The notes under the pieces were generated by a model that did no database searches, was not told the origin of the DNA, and saw only the letters and a program-made list of their open reading frames with translations. Made by a program: the position numbers and the translations under genes. Shown piece after piece: positions 1-12,602 of a stretch of DNA of 53,723 nucleotides. Positions within the stretch are counted from its first letter, which is position 1, and each line of letters opens with the position of its first letter. Origin of the DNA: Phoronis australis (Eukaryota > Phoronida > Phoronidae); NCBI GenBank assembly GCA_002633005.1, contig NMRA01000553.1, positions 228,586-282,308 of the forward strand, in the 5' to 3' direction.

Positions 1-1006
1 GAAGTAGTCGATCGGCTCAGCCTCTCACGAATCACGGCTCGACGAGCTGGTCAAACGCAGACGGCCATCCAGGAAAACCGACGTGAATTCCCAGCGCTGT
101 CATTTACTCCCCGCTCAATTGCTTCCTTCCAATGGCCGTTTTCGTCAACTGCCTGTATTTTCTGTCCATCTTCCATTTTGAAACGGCTACTTTTGAGTTG
201 AGAGCAAAAACAACAACACAGCCACCCTCACGTGTTGGCCGGACTCACTACTCACCACCATGCGCGAGTTAGGTCCTTATAGACATGTTCACCAAAATGA
301 AATTGCGGTTTTCTTGTTAAAATATAGAGTACTATTTTACTTACATTTTGATAATTTAACATGCAAATAGTTTAAAAATGACAATTACAAGTCGATTTTG
401 ACGTCTTCCTTTGTTGACAGTGAAACCGCATTACCGCGTAGTAATCTTGTGTGACGATTCTCTGAGTGTGCAGGGCAAGCCTGGACTGAAAGTGAAATAT
501 CTCGGCCAAAACTTCATCGATTTTCGTGGGACAAAAACGCTTGTTTTTAGAATTTTACGAGGAATTTGTTGATGAATCTTTTACATGTCATTGAAAAAGG
601 CGAAAATACAAACGCGCGAGTCATATTTCTTCAGGCAGCCCTTAGCGGCTTCACGGGCAATAAAATGTAATCGACCGAATAGATTCGTCGACCACACATT
701 TACCCTGTGGTTTTTCCGCTTGATCCCAGACCGCTCCGAGTTGCTCCAGCAGCCAACTCGGGGCGGTCTCTCACGAGGGTTTAGCGTTATGTAGAACCAA
801 CCATTCATAGTCTGTGACTCGTCACAAGAGCTAACACAAGTGATATTGTTGTTTTGCCAGCTCTGTGTCAGTACATTTGGTTTGTTACCAAACAAAATAA
901 TTAATCTATCCAAGAAACCTCACTTCAAGAAGAATCCCTTTAACAAAGTTACACGGAAAACCATCTCGACGAGAGAACGTAATTATTGCACCTGGAAGTA
1001 TTTTAC

Positions 1007-1060
1007 CTGCCGTATTTACTGTCGATACTTTTGGAACTTTGGATGCTTTCGGTGGTTGTC
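1007..1060 (-). CDS. Pro-rich linker exon of gene 0 (last exon visible at the left edge)
   Basis: A 54-nt, phase 1-1 exon with donor GCAG/GTAAAA at its 3' end and acceptor CATAG at its 5' end. It encodes a short Gln/Pro/Lys/Val linker beginning with the residues QPPKAS. It is homologous to the linker exon at 12537 and lies in the same order relative to the mucin-like exon upstream. The exons that should follow (juxtamembrane and transmembrane) would lie off the left edge of the window. The acceptor is not conserved in the 12.5 kb copy, so the 5' boundary is uncertain. Confidence 0.4.
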
Positions 1061-2783
1061 CTATGTCAGATGTCCCAGTAAAAACAACGCCGCGTAGGCC
1101 TAAATTGGAATAGTCTATTTCATATCGTCATATACAGCTGTACATGCATTGTTCATTACGATTATTAGAGCAAAACAGCGTAGTGCAAATCTATACATGC
1201 ACTGATCGACTTGAAACAGATAATATCGAGGTTGTGTAACGGAATGTTTACTTTGAAATTACACCAGTTAAGAACAAAATATGACGACCAGTTGATATCT
1301 GAACGCGTTTAACCATGTCCAAGTTTTTACCATTGGCGCCAGCAGACAACATCTTTAAAAAAGCTGTGGGCATTTACAACTGCGTTAGCAGGCCTCGAAA
1401 TTGAAACAACCCCTCCATTTTTGCAATATTGTGTCTCAAAATTGGTGAGATTTTAGGGTTTGCGTGCACACGGCTTTACTATGTTGATTCATCTTCTGTC
1501 TAACACGAAAGCGCTCTTTTCACATACGTAATGAAAGTGATCTTCACTTTGAGTTATCGTAATAGTCCAGCAACTCAAGCGCTGATGGACGGAATCACAA
1601 AATCACACCCGATAACCAATTTCTTTTCCATTCAATTCAAAAAGGGATTACTGGTCCTGGGCTCTGTTTTTTGTAACCCGAATCGTTGTTTATTTTTACA
1701 AAAAAAGGAGAATCCACCTGAGAGGACACAAATGATGAGAGCTGGGTTTGGATTTTGGTTTAATTGCCGCTTGGAAAGTCATGGCTTTCCAAACCTTGCT
1801 GAACCTTGCGCGTCTTTTCAAAAGAACACAAACCAGAGTCCGAGGTCTAATCTGTGAACTCGAAGCTCGAGTGAAAAAAATGACAAATGCCTGAGCGCGC
1901 TTCGAGTAAACTTACATTTGTACTCGAGTTATGCAACGTGATTGGGTGGTTTTGAGTTTGAATCCAAGTGGAGTCTGAGTTCGGAGATTAGTTCCGGGGT
2001 ACAGATATTTTTTATTCAATATAATAAGACCGGTACCGATCACACAATTACACAATACAATAGTTTTTTTGTTTAGTCAAGGATCAGTTAAGGTCAATTT
2101 ACAGTGCTGATATGTACAAACTTGGTAATTTAACATTAAAAAACAATAGAGGCTATGACTCATGCAAAATAAACAGAAAAGGTCAAGACCTTGCCAGCGT
2201 TCTATAAATTCACCGTACTTCATATTGTTTATGCAAATCTACCGTTCAGCAGTGGAAATGTACAATGCAAGTTCCTTTTTAAACAGTGCAAGGCAGAGAT
2301 TTTTGCACTTTAGCCTCTGTTTATAAATGTGGTACTTGCCGAGGCAATGAACCATGTACTTTGTAAAACCGCTTCCTTCTGAACACCAAGCAGAACTGAT
2401 TGTAAGGAGAGTTCTAAATTGAGTCCAACAGCATCTTCAAGCCAGTAATTTACTTTAGTCCAAAACTGTTGAGTAACGATACAAGACCAGTGTACATGGC
2501 CAATAGATTTACTTTCATATAAGCAAAACAGGGCACAATGACCTATCAATTACGGCAATCTTGTATAAAAATTCATTACAGCCTATAATTGTATGAACCA
2601 GCCTAAACTGGAACCATCTCAGAGGAACATCTTCGGTAATAGATGTAAGAAAAAACATTTTACCATCATCCTCTAATATCCGGGGGACATGGGAATTTTT
2701 TTCTGTCGACTGATAGGAACTAAAACTAATCACAGTGCGAATGTAGAGGAAAAAAATAACCTAATTTGTCACAGGAAATCTAC

Positions 2784-3302
2784 CTGGGGTTGATGTTGTC
2801 GTTTGTCGTATTCCCAAAGTTGGTGGTGGCATGTCAGATGTTACCGGTCGTGTGGCGGGTGTTGCTGGTCGTGCGACGGATGTTGCCGGTCGTCGTATGC
2901 CGGATGTTACCGAACGTGTGCCGAGTGTTGCCGGTTGTGTGACGGATGTTGCCGGTCGGTTGTCGGATGTTAATGGTTGTGTGCCGAGTGTTGCTGGTCG
3001 TGCGACGGATGCTGATGGTCGTGTGCTGGGTGTTGCCTGAAGCGTGGCAGATGTTGCCTGTTTTATACCCTTTATTGTAAGTCCTATGCCGGATGTTACC
3101 GGACGTGTGCCGAGCGTTGCCGGTCGTGCGACGGATGTTCCCTGTTGTATGCTGGGTGTTGCTTGTCGTATGCCGGTTGTTGCCGGTCGTGTGCCGGAAG
3201 TTACCGGTCGTGTGTCGTATGTGAGAAGGCTTATGGGGGTTGCTGAAGGCTTTAAGCTGACTGTTACTGATCGCATGCTGGTTGTTGTTGGTATGTGAAC
3301 AA
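2784..3302 (-). CDS. Mucin-like Ser/Thr/Pro-rich repeat exon of gene 0
   Basis: A 519-nt, phase 1-1 exon with acceptor CCATAG and donor CCAG/GTAGAT, open throughout. After an opening that is well conserved between copies (VHIPTTTSM), it encodes degenerate repeats of about ten residues built on the pattern A-T-x-G-T-R-P-x-T-S. These come from a minisatellite of about 30 bp. Such sequence is expected to be a heavily O-glycosylated extracellular stalk. The homologous exon of gene 1 is only 261 nt, so repeat number has changed by whole codons with the frame kept. The antisense strand is also open in places because of the repeat; the splice sites and the copy comparison favour the minus strand. 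Confidence 0.6.
2830..3240. repeat. Minisatellite of about 30 bp inside the mucin-like exon
   Basis: On the plus strand the array shows repeated GTCGTGTGCCGGATGTTG-like units with variants (CGGATGTTGCCGGTCGTGTG). About a dozen imperfect units are present. The shorter homologous array lies at about 14880-15060. Confidence 0.8.
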
Positions 3303-4956
3303 CTATGGCAATGGAAAATAACACAGAAGACTGATTTAAGCATGCGATGACGTGGAGTTTTAATTAGATCGTATCAGAATGTGCTACCTTAAGACTGAGA
3401 AATAGATAATCAAGAGTTGGAAGTGGGAAGAATCCTGTGGTGCATTTCGTAGACACAGGGGTGACACAGAAAGCAAAATCACACAAGTAAGACACACTGG
3501 CATGGCAGTGCCCGGAAGATGCGTGCCCGTAGTATATTTCCGAGACATTACTAGCGTTGCCTAGCAAAATCAGGGGCAACCATTGAAGTGATACATGTAG
3601 GTCGACGAAGTTGGAATGTTGACTTATAGGATGGGATTCACTGTTTCTGTTCCTGGTTCCCGCATTTTATATAAGGTCGAGAAGTTTCGTCACTTTCCTC
3701 AGATCATCGCAAGTGAAAACCACAGAATTAAAAAGTGAACGTTCGAACACTAGCGTGGCAGTCATGGAATGTAAAGGGGTCCATGGAAAATAAAAAAAAA
3801 TCGTCGACATTCAGGGGCAGAGTTGTTAGTTGATAGAAGTATGATTGTTATTCAAAGAGTGGGAGGCTTCAGAATCAAGGATGTGTATGCTTTCTTTAGT
3901 GTGCATGGCATTAGGTCTATTGCCTTACATATAAATGTGACATAGGCGCGTTAACAAAATCAATGCCATGGTGGTGGTACAGGGCTGCTACAAAACAACA
4001 GTGTTGCCATGGGGTTTATGTTTTTCAATGCTCTGGTGGCTAGCCAAGCCGATGTAAAATTCACTGCAGACAGAGCAATTTGTTCTATGTACACGACAAT
4101 GCCGGGTATCTAGATAGGGAATGTTACATTTACGTTTTGACAGTATGAAAGAAACTTTGCCAGTCTTGAAAACACAGAAAACTCGATTGGCTGATGCAAA
4201 TTTGCTAACAAAGCGATGCATTCGCCGTTTGGGACTATAACTGGACTGGCTTTTAAACAAGGATGTTTACCATGACTTCGTTTTGATGTCATCATGACGT
4301 TTTGGACCCAGTGTGACGGTATGTCTATTCTTATCTCCAAGTCCAAATTGCGTCAGCTACTGCCATGACACGTCATCAATAAACATTCAAATGGTACATC
4401 CAACAGCTGACAACTCTAGCCCTGTCTTTCGACGATTTTGTGTTCCTTGTCTCCTTTTCATTTTGTGACTGTCATAGTAGTGTTTGATCCTTCTGTAGTG
4501 TTCACATTTTAGGTGTTTGATTTTTACTGATGATATTCTAAGCAAAGTAACGAAACGCCCGAATATTGTATACACTAATGGTAAATATGATATACTTCGC
4601 TAAAGCGCTTATTTGTTTCCTTGAGAATCTGGTCGGTAAGCGAAGATTTCTCTTCGTAAGTGCATGTCTGCTGTCGTTGGTGTTGGTGGTATTAAACGCC
4701 GTTTATTCATAAAATTTGCATGTCATAAACAAACCTTTCAAGAACCTACAAAAACTAAAATTCAGTAACCCTCACCTGAACTTAAATAAAATGCCTAATG
4801 GGAGATTTAACAACAAAAGAAGTACCTCGCTAGACTGCCGGCGCTTCCGTTCCAGTGTAATGACACGTGCAGTACTCCCTTCTTTACCACAGTGTAAGCT
4901 AGATGTATGTTCTAACAGATCGAAATAAGCTCCCATCATCAAACCCTAGAACTTAC

Positions 4957-5104
4957 AGCACACGTGAGTATCGTTTACAGTCATATCCGGTCTTAAACCT
5001 CCTGCAGCATGTGGACCGACAGGTTCATGATAGTAATTCAAGGGTAGCAGCATACATGTCAGAAAACTCGGGAGACAACATTCATTGCCGGAAGTAGACA
5101 CCAT
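4957..5104 (-). CDS. N-terminal exon of gene 0
   Basis: A 148-nt exon from an ATG in strong Kozak context (A at -3, G at +4) to a consensus donor GTAAGT in phase 1. It encodes about 49 residues: a Cys/Leu-rich hydrophobic stretch (residues 9-22, possibly a short signal or anchor), the motif YYHEPVGPHAAGG and an N-glycosylation site NDT. Near-identical exons lie at 16357-16504 and 43910-44063, each at the head of a family member. In this reading frame all three copies are open, and the one length difference (6 nt in the 43.9 kb copy) keeps frame. The family of this segment is not recognised. A phase-2 acceptor just before the ATG is an alternative reading. Confidence 0.55.
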
Positions 5105-8100
5105 CCTGGAAATTCAGTTACTGAAAATATACGCAACGGCGTCTTGTAAAGAAACTATTAGTAAACTATCCGAAAATAAAATCGTAAATCCGTCACTAGA
5201 TTAAACTTGTCCAAAATTTATTTCATTCACGGTACGACGGGAAATTGTTCAAGCAAAAGTAGATGGAAACAGCAACAACGTGAATAGTCGGTAAATCAAC
5301 ATTGGGTGTTGGCTACGACGTGAAATGGAGAACGCCTATCCGCTCGGTATAGAGCAGAGTATTGGCCATCTCGGCCCCAGCTATTACTCAGTCGAGCTTC
5401 TTTAAAAACGATGCTGTTTTGTTTTGAAGTAACCCACATTAGGATTTTTCTAGAGTTACAACATTATCTTAAATAACCAGTTGCTAAGATACATGTATAC
5501 TTACCGTCTAATTGCTGCATTTGAAACTCGTCTGTTTCATGAGTAGCACGCATTCAGTGTGGTCATACATGTACGAGTCACGCTTGGACGCTCTCGTGGT
5601 TATTTTTCAAAATTTCTTTTGTTTACAAACCAGATAATTATATTTAAGTGCAGATTTGAAAGATCACCTATTTGAAACATTTTAGCTAGGATATTTTATG
5701 TTTAAGACATGCTCTTTTCATACGAAAAACCTTGTGATAGTGGTTAATCAATAGGATTGGAATTCCGTACAGTGAAAGTGCAGAATTACGTCATACGTAT
5801 CACACTTGAAGTGCACACCAAATTTTTACCTGCACACGTCGAAATTACACGATCGCGTTTTTGTCGAAACTTCCAAGAAATTTTGCCCATGTCATAAATC
5901 TGAGACGAGTGTAGGATTTGTTTTCTCACATGAATCGTAAAAACGATCTTTTTTGCCGAAAACTCGGCGTTTCTAAAACTTTCAACCACATGACGCAACT
6001 TTCTTAAAACACTTTGCGCAATGTAAAGTAATTCGGTTACTTTTTGTTAATAGTTTTATTTTAAACTTAACAATTGTAAATTGCATTCAGCTTTCGTAGC
6101 AAATATCTAAGTTAGAATCTAATAAATAGTCTTTGAAGTTTTAATATTAAACTTAAAAAATGTTTATAAATAACAGTCAGCAAGTGTTCCCCGCGCGTGA
6201 GCACTGAATTGACCTTGAGACAGCACAGCTAGTCAGTTTCACCGCGTTTACTTAGTTGGGACTCGTCTCCGCTTGAATGAACGTGGATATGGAATTCGCC
6301 GTCGATAATGGGTCCGTTTAAGAAGCTGTTTGCGTGCCCTTCCGACTGGGAGTAGTACATGTACGTACAGTTGCGACAACAGATTTCTCAGTCATAACCT
6401 TGTCACCGTCTTGGAATTCCGGCATTGTTTGATTGGTGTGCGTTTGGTTGCTTTAGTGTTTTGCAGACGATAAAATGTAAAGCGTGTGGATTTCTAATTT
6501 GCACTGCTTAGTGATTCGCCCATGTAACATAAAAATTACGTACTCGGTGTTATTAACCTCTCGTGTCGTAACATATTCCAGGTCATGTGAGAAATATGTA
6601 TTCCATCACGGAGGTTGGTAAGCTTACCGTTGTCAGATTTAGTACGAAACGTAGCTGTTGTATGACGTCATGGGTGCAAACACTTCGCCATTGTTCAGTG
6701 TGTTGCGTTCGAATGACACGATTGTTATGGTTAGTAATCGCGGTATCAATCGACATTGATGTCTAACGTCGGTAATGTTTCTAATTGGTGATGTTCCTTG
6801 AGCAAATTTGTTACTGTTTCTGCATGCAATAAGCTGTTCAGGCTGTTATAATATGCTGGTCTCAAAGATGACGTCAACGCATCAGTCGAATGTGATTGGT
6901 TAAGTATCAGTAAACGGATCCACCGACCACAGTACAGCTAACAAGCGGCAAGGTGGGGGGTCAGCCATTCAGAACCATGTTCAGTCTAATAAATCACATT
7001 AGGGATGAGAGAAATTGAGTGAGGTATGACCCCACAGAATTTGGTGGTTTAAGAGATACAAGGGAAGTCTTCTGGGGGGCAAAATGAGGCAATTTCTTGA
7101 TGCGGAACGAGTCACTTTTGACTACATTTTCTACAGCAGTTTCTGCTTCAAACAGAATCTTTTCTGAATAGTTTTGATATCACATAATAGGTTCATGACC
7201 AATGTAAGAAAAACGGCATCGACACTAAAATATCGGTTACCATGGTAACGCTGGAACTGTTTCCGTGGAGGTACTTTTCATGCGTGTTAAAAAACAGCGG
7301 TAAGTTATACCCTTATAGCGAAGCTGCCCTCACGAGAAAACTGAAAATAATAACATGGACATGTAGAAGACTCTATGCCCTTGAAATTAATTAAAAAAAA
7401 CTTTGTCAACCTTTCAGGCAGGCTTGGTAACAGGTATCTGAATTTCACTATTTCAAGACCGCACACATGTGTATTTGTCGTGTTGAACCAGTCACTAGTT
7501 GTGCGCCGTTTCTACGCATTAAAATGCCGCAATTAAAAGAATTGGTTTGCTTAAATGTTTTTGATTAATTATAAGGAAACAAGCAGTTCCCATTAACATT
7601 ATGAAATTATACTACATTTGTTCATCCAACTCACTGAATACCAAACTAAAGCATACAATATGCGTTAGTTGAAAGATGGCTGATCCGAAGTGCAGGTTTG
7701 CGAATGTACAGTATCTACAGTATTTATCTGGCACTGGCAGTGGCATCAGTCAATGCGGTATTTTTACAAATTACCGAGAGGAATGACTTTGAAAACTCTT
7801 GGGAAATGCACAAGGAATATAGCGAGACATTTGAGAACCTTAAACGTGAGGGAACGTGAAAAAGGTGGAACTTGTCCACCCGAGAAGTAGTCTGTCTGCC
7901 TCGGAGGCAGATGTGCAGCTGGAGCTAGATTATCTACCGTAGTACACTTGTCCGAATCATCGTTACAACCCTCGACATATATTAGCGTCGCTAAAGACAC
8001 CGAGTACATGCACTGCACACAGTACGGGAAATCCGACAAAGGTCTGAAAAATGACCAAAGACGTCAATCAAGGTTCAAGGTCCTGCTTCATGCGAGCTCA

Positions 8101-8400
8101 GGTAGGAATAACCAAACTCCAGGGTCAGACCCTGAGGAATATTTTTAGGAGCACGTCATTCATGCAAAAATACTTATATTGACGCACCGTGATTGCTTAT
8201 AACTTGGGCCTTATTGCTTAATGATACATGTATCTTATTTCAAATGCCTTGAAGTATATGCAGTATGTGTATACATTGACATAGAAAAAGGGAGTTATCA
8301 TAACTTTTCATAATAACCACCAAATGTAATAAACATTTTACATGACTTTTGCCCATGACCTACTTTTAGAGACTAGAGAGTATGTTACATCTGCCATTGA
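5105..8400. other. Non-coding stretch upstream of gene 0
   Basis: The part up to about 6000 is the upstream portion of duplicated block 1. Between 6000 and 8400 I see AT-rich sequence with short scattered ORFs, no splice-supported exon, no recognised repeat family and no RNA gene. The 5' regulatory region of gene 0 should lie here, but I can point to no specific element. Confidence 0.4.
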
Positions 8401-8410
8401 ATTTCTGTGA

Positions 8411-9243
8411 TTGATTATGGAGTTAATTGAACTTGCCAAATCCGTCAAAAATATTGGGTCAAAAGAAAGCGAGTTAGATTTGGAGCCCATGGATACTACA
8501 GTAACAGTAAGTACTTCTAAAATCTGTAACAAATTTCGTAATTGCCTAAAATCGGTCAATTGTTTTATGTTTCAATGTTATGAAGAGAAATTTAATGCAC
8601 AATTTGTGCATTTCACAATGAACGCTGACACATAGGTAGCGCGGATAATTTAAATAGGTCTCAATATTTTTTTACATGTAATGTGCCATACTTCTGTTTT
8701 ATACCTTTATCCTACTGTCAGGTACATAGAAATTCATTTGGTAAATTTTTATAATCAAATCAGAATGACTTATTAGGGGTGCCTTCACTTGTGACGCATT
8801 CATGTTTTCTGAGCCGAAATGGCCACATTAAATTTAATATGTTTATATTTTTCATTAACGTAATTTTAAGAATCAGGAAAGGCTTATGCTGAAGAAGTGG
8901 CTTCTGCTGAAGTTGGAAACCTGCTAATTATTAGTAAAGGTTGGGAAAGGAAAAGTTCAAAACCAGCAAGAAGGTACCTTTCTAGGCAACTAAGTGAGGG
9001 GACTAGAGTGAGGCCGAAAAGTCTACTCCCAGAAGATGTGAGGAACGAGTCGGGGAAAAGTATTTGCCAAAGATTACTGGCTTGTACCACAACAGGTACA
9101 AATTAATTTGTTGAGATAGGCCATTCTCAGCAACTGTGGGGAAACTGGGACAGTTGGATATAGAAGATATGACAGAGGAAGTGGAGTATGCATTGGAAAG
9201 AGACAATCTGAACTTTAAGATTGTCAAGGATGTAGCATTGTAA
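8411..9243 (+). pseudogene. Coding-like, possibly spliced plus-strand fragments of unknown origin
   Basis: A short open stretch (about 8411-8508) rich in Glu, Leu and Lys ends at a GTAAGT-like donor. A second open stretch follows an AG at about 8880 and runs to about 9100 with a Lys/Arg-rich composition. A third open stretch at about 9118-9243 ends in TAA, with further open sequence after it. The amino acid composition looks protein-like, but I recognise no domain and there is no second copy in the window for comparison. It could be a decayed transposon ORF or the remains of a retrocopy. Confidence 0.2.
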
Positions 9244-9652
9244 GAATTCAAAGGGAGGAAACAGTACAGTGGCTGGACCTGTAAATACTCTGGCGGATCT
9301 GCTAAATCCAGTGGTGGTATTATTATGTCAGCGCAGCTGTGTAGGGAAGTAGGCTTGTGTATTGTTTAAGCTTTGTTTGCGCCAGAACTGCTGTGTGAAC
9401 AGGACAAATCTAAATTTACCTGTATTGATTTTTTGCCCAGCCACCGATCATGATCATGAGCCAGTGGATTATGTTGGCACAGTCACGTGATAATGGGTAC
9501 ATTATTCTTTTTGTTTAGCCACTGGATTTTTTGGTCTGATAGGATTTTTCAGTGTGGCCAACACATTTAGACGCTTGTTTCGTGATTTCTGACCACTGTA
9601 CTGTTTCTTGTCCTTGAAATTGTGAAAATGACCAGAAGTTGTGTTTCCGCAT

Positions 9653-9658
9653 TTTATT
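9653..9658 (-). terminator. Possible polyadenylation signal of gene 1
   Basis: The minus strand reads AATAAA about 360 nt beyond the gene 1 stop codon at 10021. It is a plausible cleavage/polyadenylation signal by position only. Confidence 0.3.
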
Positions 9659-10020
9659 TTCAAATATAGATTTTTGTTTGTAAATGAGTAGTACCGTGAA
9701 TTGTTATCTTCTTGTGTAACTGAAGTCCCCTCATGAGCAATTAAAAGTCAAATCCGATGGAAATTTTGAGGATAAAATATCCAAAATGAAGGCCTACTTC
9801 TGTGGATAATAGACCAAAGACCAGGTCGCACCATCGATATGTACTAATCAGAATGTTACAGTGTACACGTTTCACAAACATCGTAAGTCTGGTCTGCGCA
9901 CCACCTGTTGGCCACATCATGTGACCTAATGTGACCGTTTAAGATTTAATTATAAATGTACCCGTATGTACATCTATATTCCACGTTTGCCATTTAATTG
10001 TCTACCTCACGTACTGTATT

Positions 10021-10451
10021 TCACTCAGTGGATATCAGACTTTTAGGTAATTCATTCGTCCCTGGGGTTTCCGCTCTGTTTTCTGCGTTGGAGCTCTCTA
10101 CGTATTCCATGGAGATTTCTGTATCTTCTACAATGGAGCTCGCCGCGTCTTCCAACTGCAAACTTTTAATCTTTTCCTTCGCGTTTTGAATAAGATTATC
10201 GTCCACGTCAGCAAGTCCCGGATGCTTCTCGATGTATTTTTCGTACTCGCCAAGCGCTGGTTCGATGGACGTCCCTCTTTCTATAGCCTCCTTCAAGTTG
10301 TGCTGCAGAACACGTCCATCTACTGCATTCTCGTCCGTTGCCTTAGTAAACCTTGTGGACGAACCCTTATACTTGTAGATAAATACACCGACCCCAATCG
10401 TCACCAGCACTAACACAACGGCAAGCGGCACCGCCCATGCAACATCGGAGA
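10021..10451 (-). CDS. Transmembrane and cytoplasmic-tail exon of gene 1 (terminal exon)
   Basis: A 431-nt terminal exon with acceptor TTTGCAG in phase 1 and a TGA stop. It starts SDVAWAVPLAV and continues as one hydrophobic helix of about 22 residues, followed by a basic stop-transfer cluster (YKYKG). A tail of about 110 residues rich in Glu, Asn and Ser follows. The exon is clearly homologous to 20350-20070: the same SDVAW-VPLAV opening, the same phase and shared tail positions (an E-Y-E motif, then V-D-x-x-L-I). In this copy the codon after LI encodes Gln, where the other copy has TAG. The predicted topology is type I, with the N-terminal side outside. No kinase or adaptor motif is recognised in the tail. 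Confidence 0.7.
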
Positions 10452-11128
10452 CTGCAAACCAGATCAGAGTCAGTTGCAAGAAATTTTAAGACATGACACT
10501 TGAACCGCCACAGTAAGACAACAAAATGCATTCGGGATTATCAGATGCGCGTAAATTCCTGATAAATTTGTTTTAGTGATTGCTCACAAAATTGTGTTCG
10601 TCACCTTTCACGTTACAAAATTAGTTTCTCTCGTGGATCTGGGGCTAGGGTCTAAATGTTGCATTCGAAGTCGAGCTCGACATTATTTATGCCGTTTTCT
10701 TTTCGTATATAATGCGAACTCCAGATAAGTGGCCATTAATCTGTGAACGATCACTACATTAGGGATTATGCCTGTGAGTTTCTGTTTCAACCTTGCACTT
10801 GATGACCTCTATATCCGTGCTACGAACTCGACTAAAAACTCGAGATTTCGAATTAAAACTTGAAATTTAAAGTTCGGACTCCAACTTTTGTCCTCAATGA
10901 TGGGATCATCAAGTGAAAAATATTATTGTAATGTTATCCACGTAAGGCATTGTGTATTCGAACATAGAATAGCAGACCCCTATCTTCAGTTGGAACAAAA
11001 TAGAAAGGAATAAAAATGCAACAAAAAACTTCGAGTTCGAGTAAGAAGATTAAACCCGAGGCCATTGTTGCATAAAACTTCAAAATTTCTCTGCTGGATA
11101 AGATCGATCACCGCATGACGTCAGCTAC

Positions 11129-11290
11129 CTTGCTCAATTATATCAACTAACACGTGGTAATGCAACGCTGGTCCAACAAATTTAAATTTGATGTTGTCGC
11201 TCAAAGAGGACTTTCTTGGACCATAATCACCGACTAAGATGCCCAAAATGACAGTAAAGGTTGTCGATTTAGCAGGAGTTTCCGAACCGG
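11129..11290 (-). CDS. Candidate juxtamembrane exon of gene 1
   Basis: A 162-nt open stretch whose donor (CAAG/GTAGCT, phase 1) fits the phase of the transmembrane exon downstream. A phase-1 acceptor (TTCGGAG) sits at the start. It encodes about 54 residues with alternating hydrophobic positions, such as the motifs FTVILGILVGDYG and LHYHVLVDII, suggesting a small folded domain next to the membrane. The position matches the two juxtamembrane exons of the large gene, but I see no clear sequence similarity to them. The acceptor has a weak pyrimidine tract. Confidence 0.4.
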
Positions 11291-12139
11291 CTCCGAACTT
11301 ATGACGGTTCAGATGAGAGTAACAAATCATTGCCCTGTTTAACAGACCAACCTTCCAACAACCAGCTTATGATCTCGACCACTTACCGTTACGAAATTGG
11401 TCGAATTAGGGCGGATTTCAGGGCCTCATATAAAAACTTGTAAGTGAAACCGCTCGGAATTTAGGAACCAGAACCAAAGAACATGTTCTCGCAACCCCTT
11501 AGTCGTACGAGAACATTGTATAGATCATCACACGATATTTGTAAGCCCACAGTTAAAATATTATCTTGAGATTATAAATTTTGGAACCGCAAAATCCGTG
11601 AGCAACAAGCCAGAGTTGAGCTGACACAGTGACTACGAATTACCCACCAGCCAAGTACCACCTACTGGTGGCCACGTGCCAGGCGGAAATCTCCGTTAGT
11701 ATCCCGACGACAACAGGGCCCAAGACGGGCACGAAACTTAGGTCCTCAAGTACAACCACGCCGCCTATCGGTAAAAAATCTCCTATAGTACATATCATTT
11801 GTAATGGCGCCAGCTATAAACATTCATTCCACAACTTGCAGGTGGTTATTACTTGAAGTCAGGCTCTACAAATTGGCTTATCACGGCATACCATTTGACG
11901 CGGCAATGGTCTCAAGGAAAAAAACTGTCAGTTCTTTTCAAACGCAAAAACCAATTTTCATCGGATCAAGTAACAACTTGAAACGAAGTTCCTATCGGTA
12001 AGTGGTTTAAATGAAAAAACGCTTCTTGGACGGAATGAGGTTTATAACCACTTTAAGGTTATGTAGGACCTTGCCTATGTGTTTTGTTTTTATACAAACA
12101 TCCTCAAAACTACACATTTCACCTCAGTGAAAGTATATA

Positions 12140-12250
12140 TGTATATATATATACGAATGTATGTATGTATGTATGTATGTATGTATGTATGTATGTATGT
12201 ATGTATTTATGTATTATAAATACACACACACACACACACACACACGCACA
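12140..12250. repeat. Microsatellites: (GTAT)n followed by (CA)n
   Basis: A run of about 14 GTAT units begins near 12158 and is followed by (AC)n at about 12223-12245. It lies in the intron between gene 1 exons. ORFs across it are artefacts of the repeat. Confidence 0.95.
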
Positions 12251-12536
12251 AACACGCATATACACATAAATTCCGAAAGTTGAAAACCTGCACAATTTGA
12301 TTTCTGACTTCATACAAGTTGTGTGCCGCGTGGGTCACAAGACTATGTTTTAGTAAAGTTTATGGAAGAGAAACGTGGATGCATTGAGAATCAATGACGA
12401 TAACAAGAACACGGATAAACTTTGTAAGGACATCTGAATTCTGTTTGCTGACGAAAAGAAAATGAACTGATTGAACAAATAAAAGAATAACCATCGCGAC
12501 AAGAGAACATAATTACTACACCTGGAAGTATTTTAC

Positions 12537-12602
12537 CTGCCGCTCGTGCTGCCGGTGCTTCTGGCAAACCGGATGCTTTCGGTGGTTGTCCCATGCCAGA
12601 TG
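12537..12602 (-). CDS. Pro/Ala-rich linker exon of gene 1
   Basis: An exon with donor GGCAG/GTAAAA in phase 1. The start is taken at GGAG/CA (66 nt); an acceptor ACACAG twelve bases upstream would give 78 nt in the same phase. It encodes a flexible linker with motifs QPPKASG and PEAPAARAA. It is homologous to 1007-1060. Confidence 0.45.

Larger units (their letters stand above)
900..6000. repeat. Duplicated block, copy 1 (partner 12480-17350)
   Basis: Sequence from about 900 to 6000 recurs in the same order and orientation at about 12480-17350, offset by 11.3-12.0 kb. Matching landmarks are the linker exon (1007 and 12537), the mucin-like exon (2784 and 14866), the stretch around 4170-4560 (matching 15430-15950), the N-terminal exon (4957 and 16357) and the stretch after 5300 (matching 16720). 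A third partial copy of the 4000-5200 part lies at about 43090-44220, and a fourth small piece at about 17690-17870. This is a tandem gene duplication carrying introns and exons together. Confidence 0.75.

Noticed and set aside
2831-3298. Plus-strand ORFs across the minisatellite
   Set aside because: They are antisense to the mucin-like exon and are open only because the repeat unit lacks stops; the splice sites and conserved start support the minus strand.
4903-5097. Plus-strand ORF opposite the N-terminal exon
   Set aside because: It is conserved at 16288-16497 only as a shadow; the third copy at 43.9 kb has a stop in this frame, while the minus frame is open in all three with a consensus donor.
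12084-12313. ORFs on both strands across the GTAT/CA microsatellites
   Set aside because: Simple-repeat translation with no splice or conservation support.
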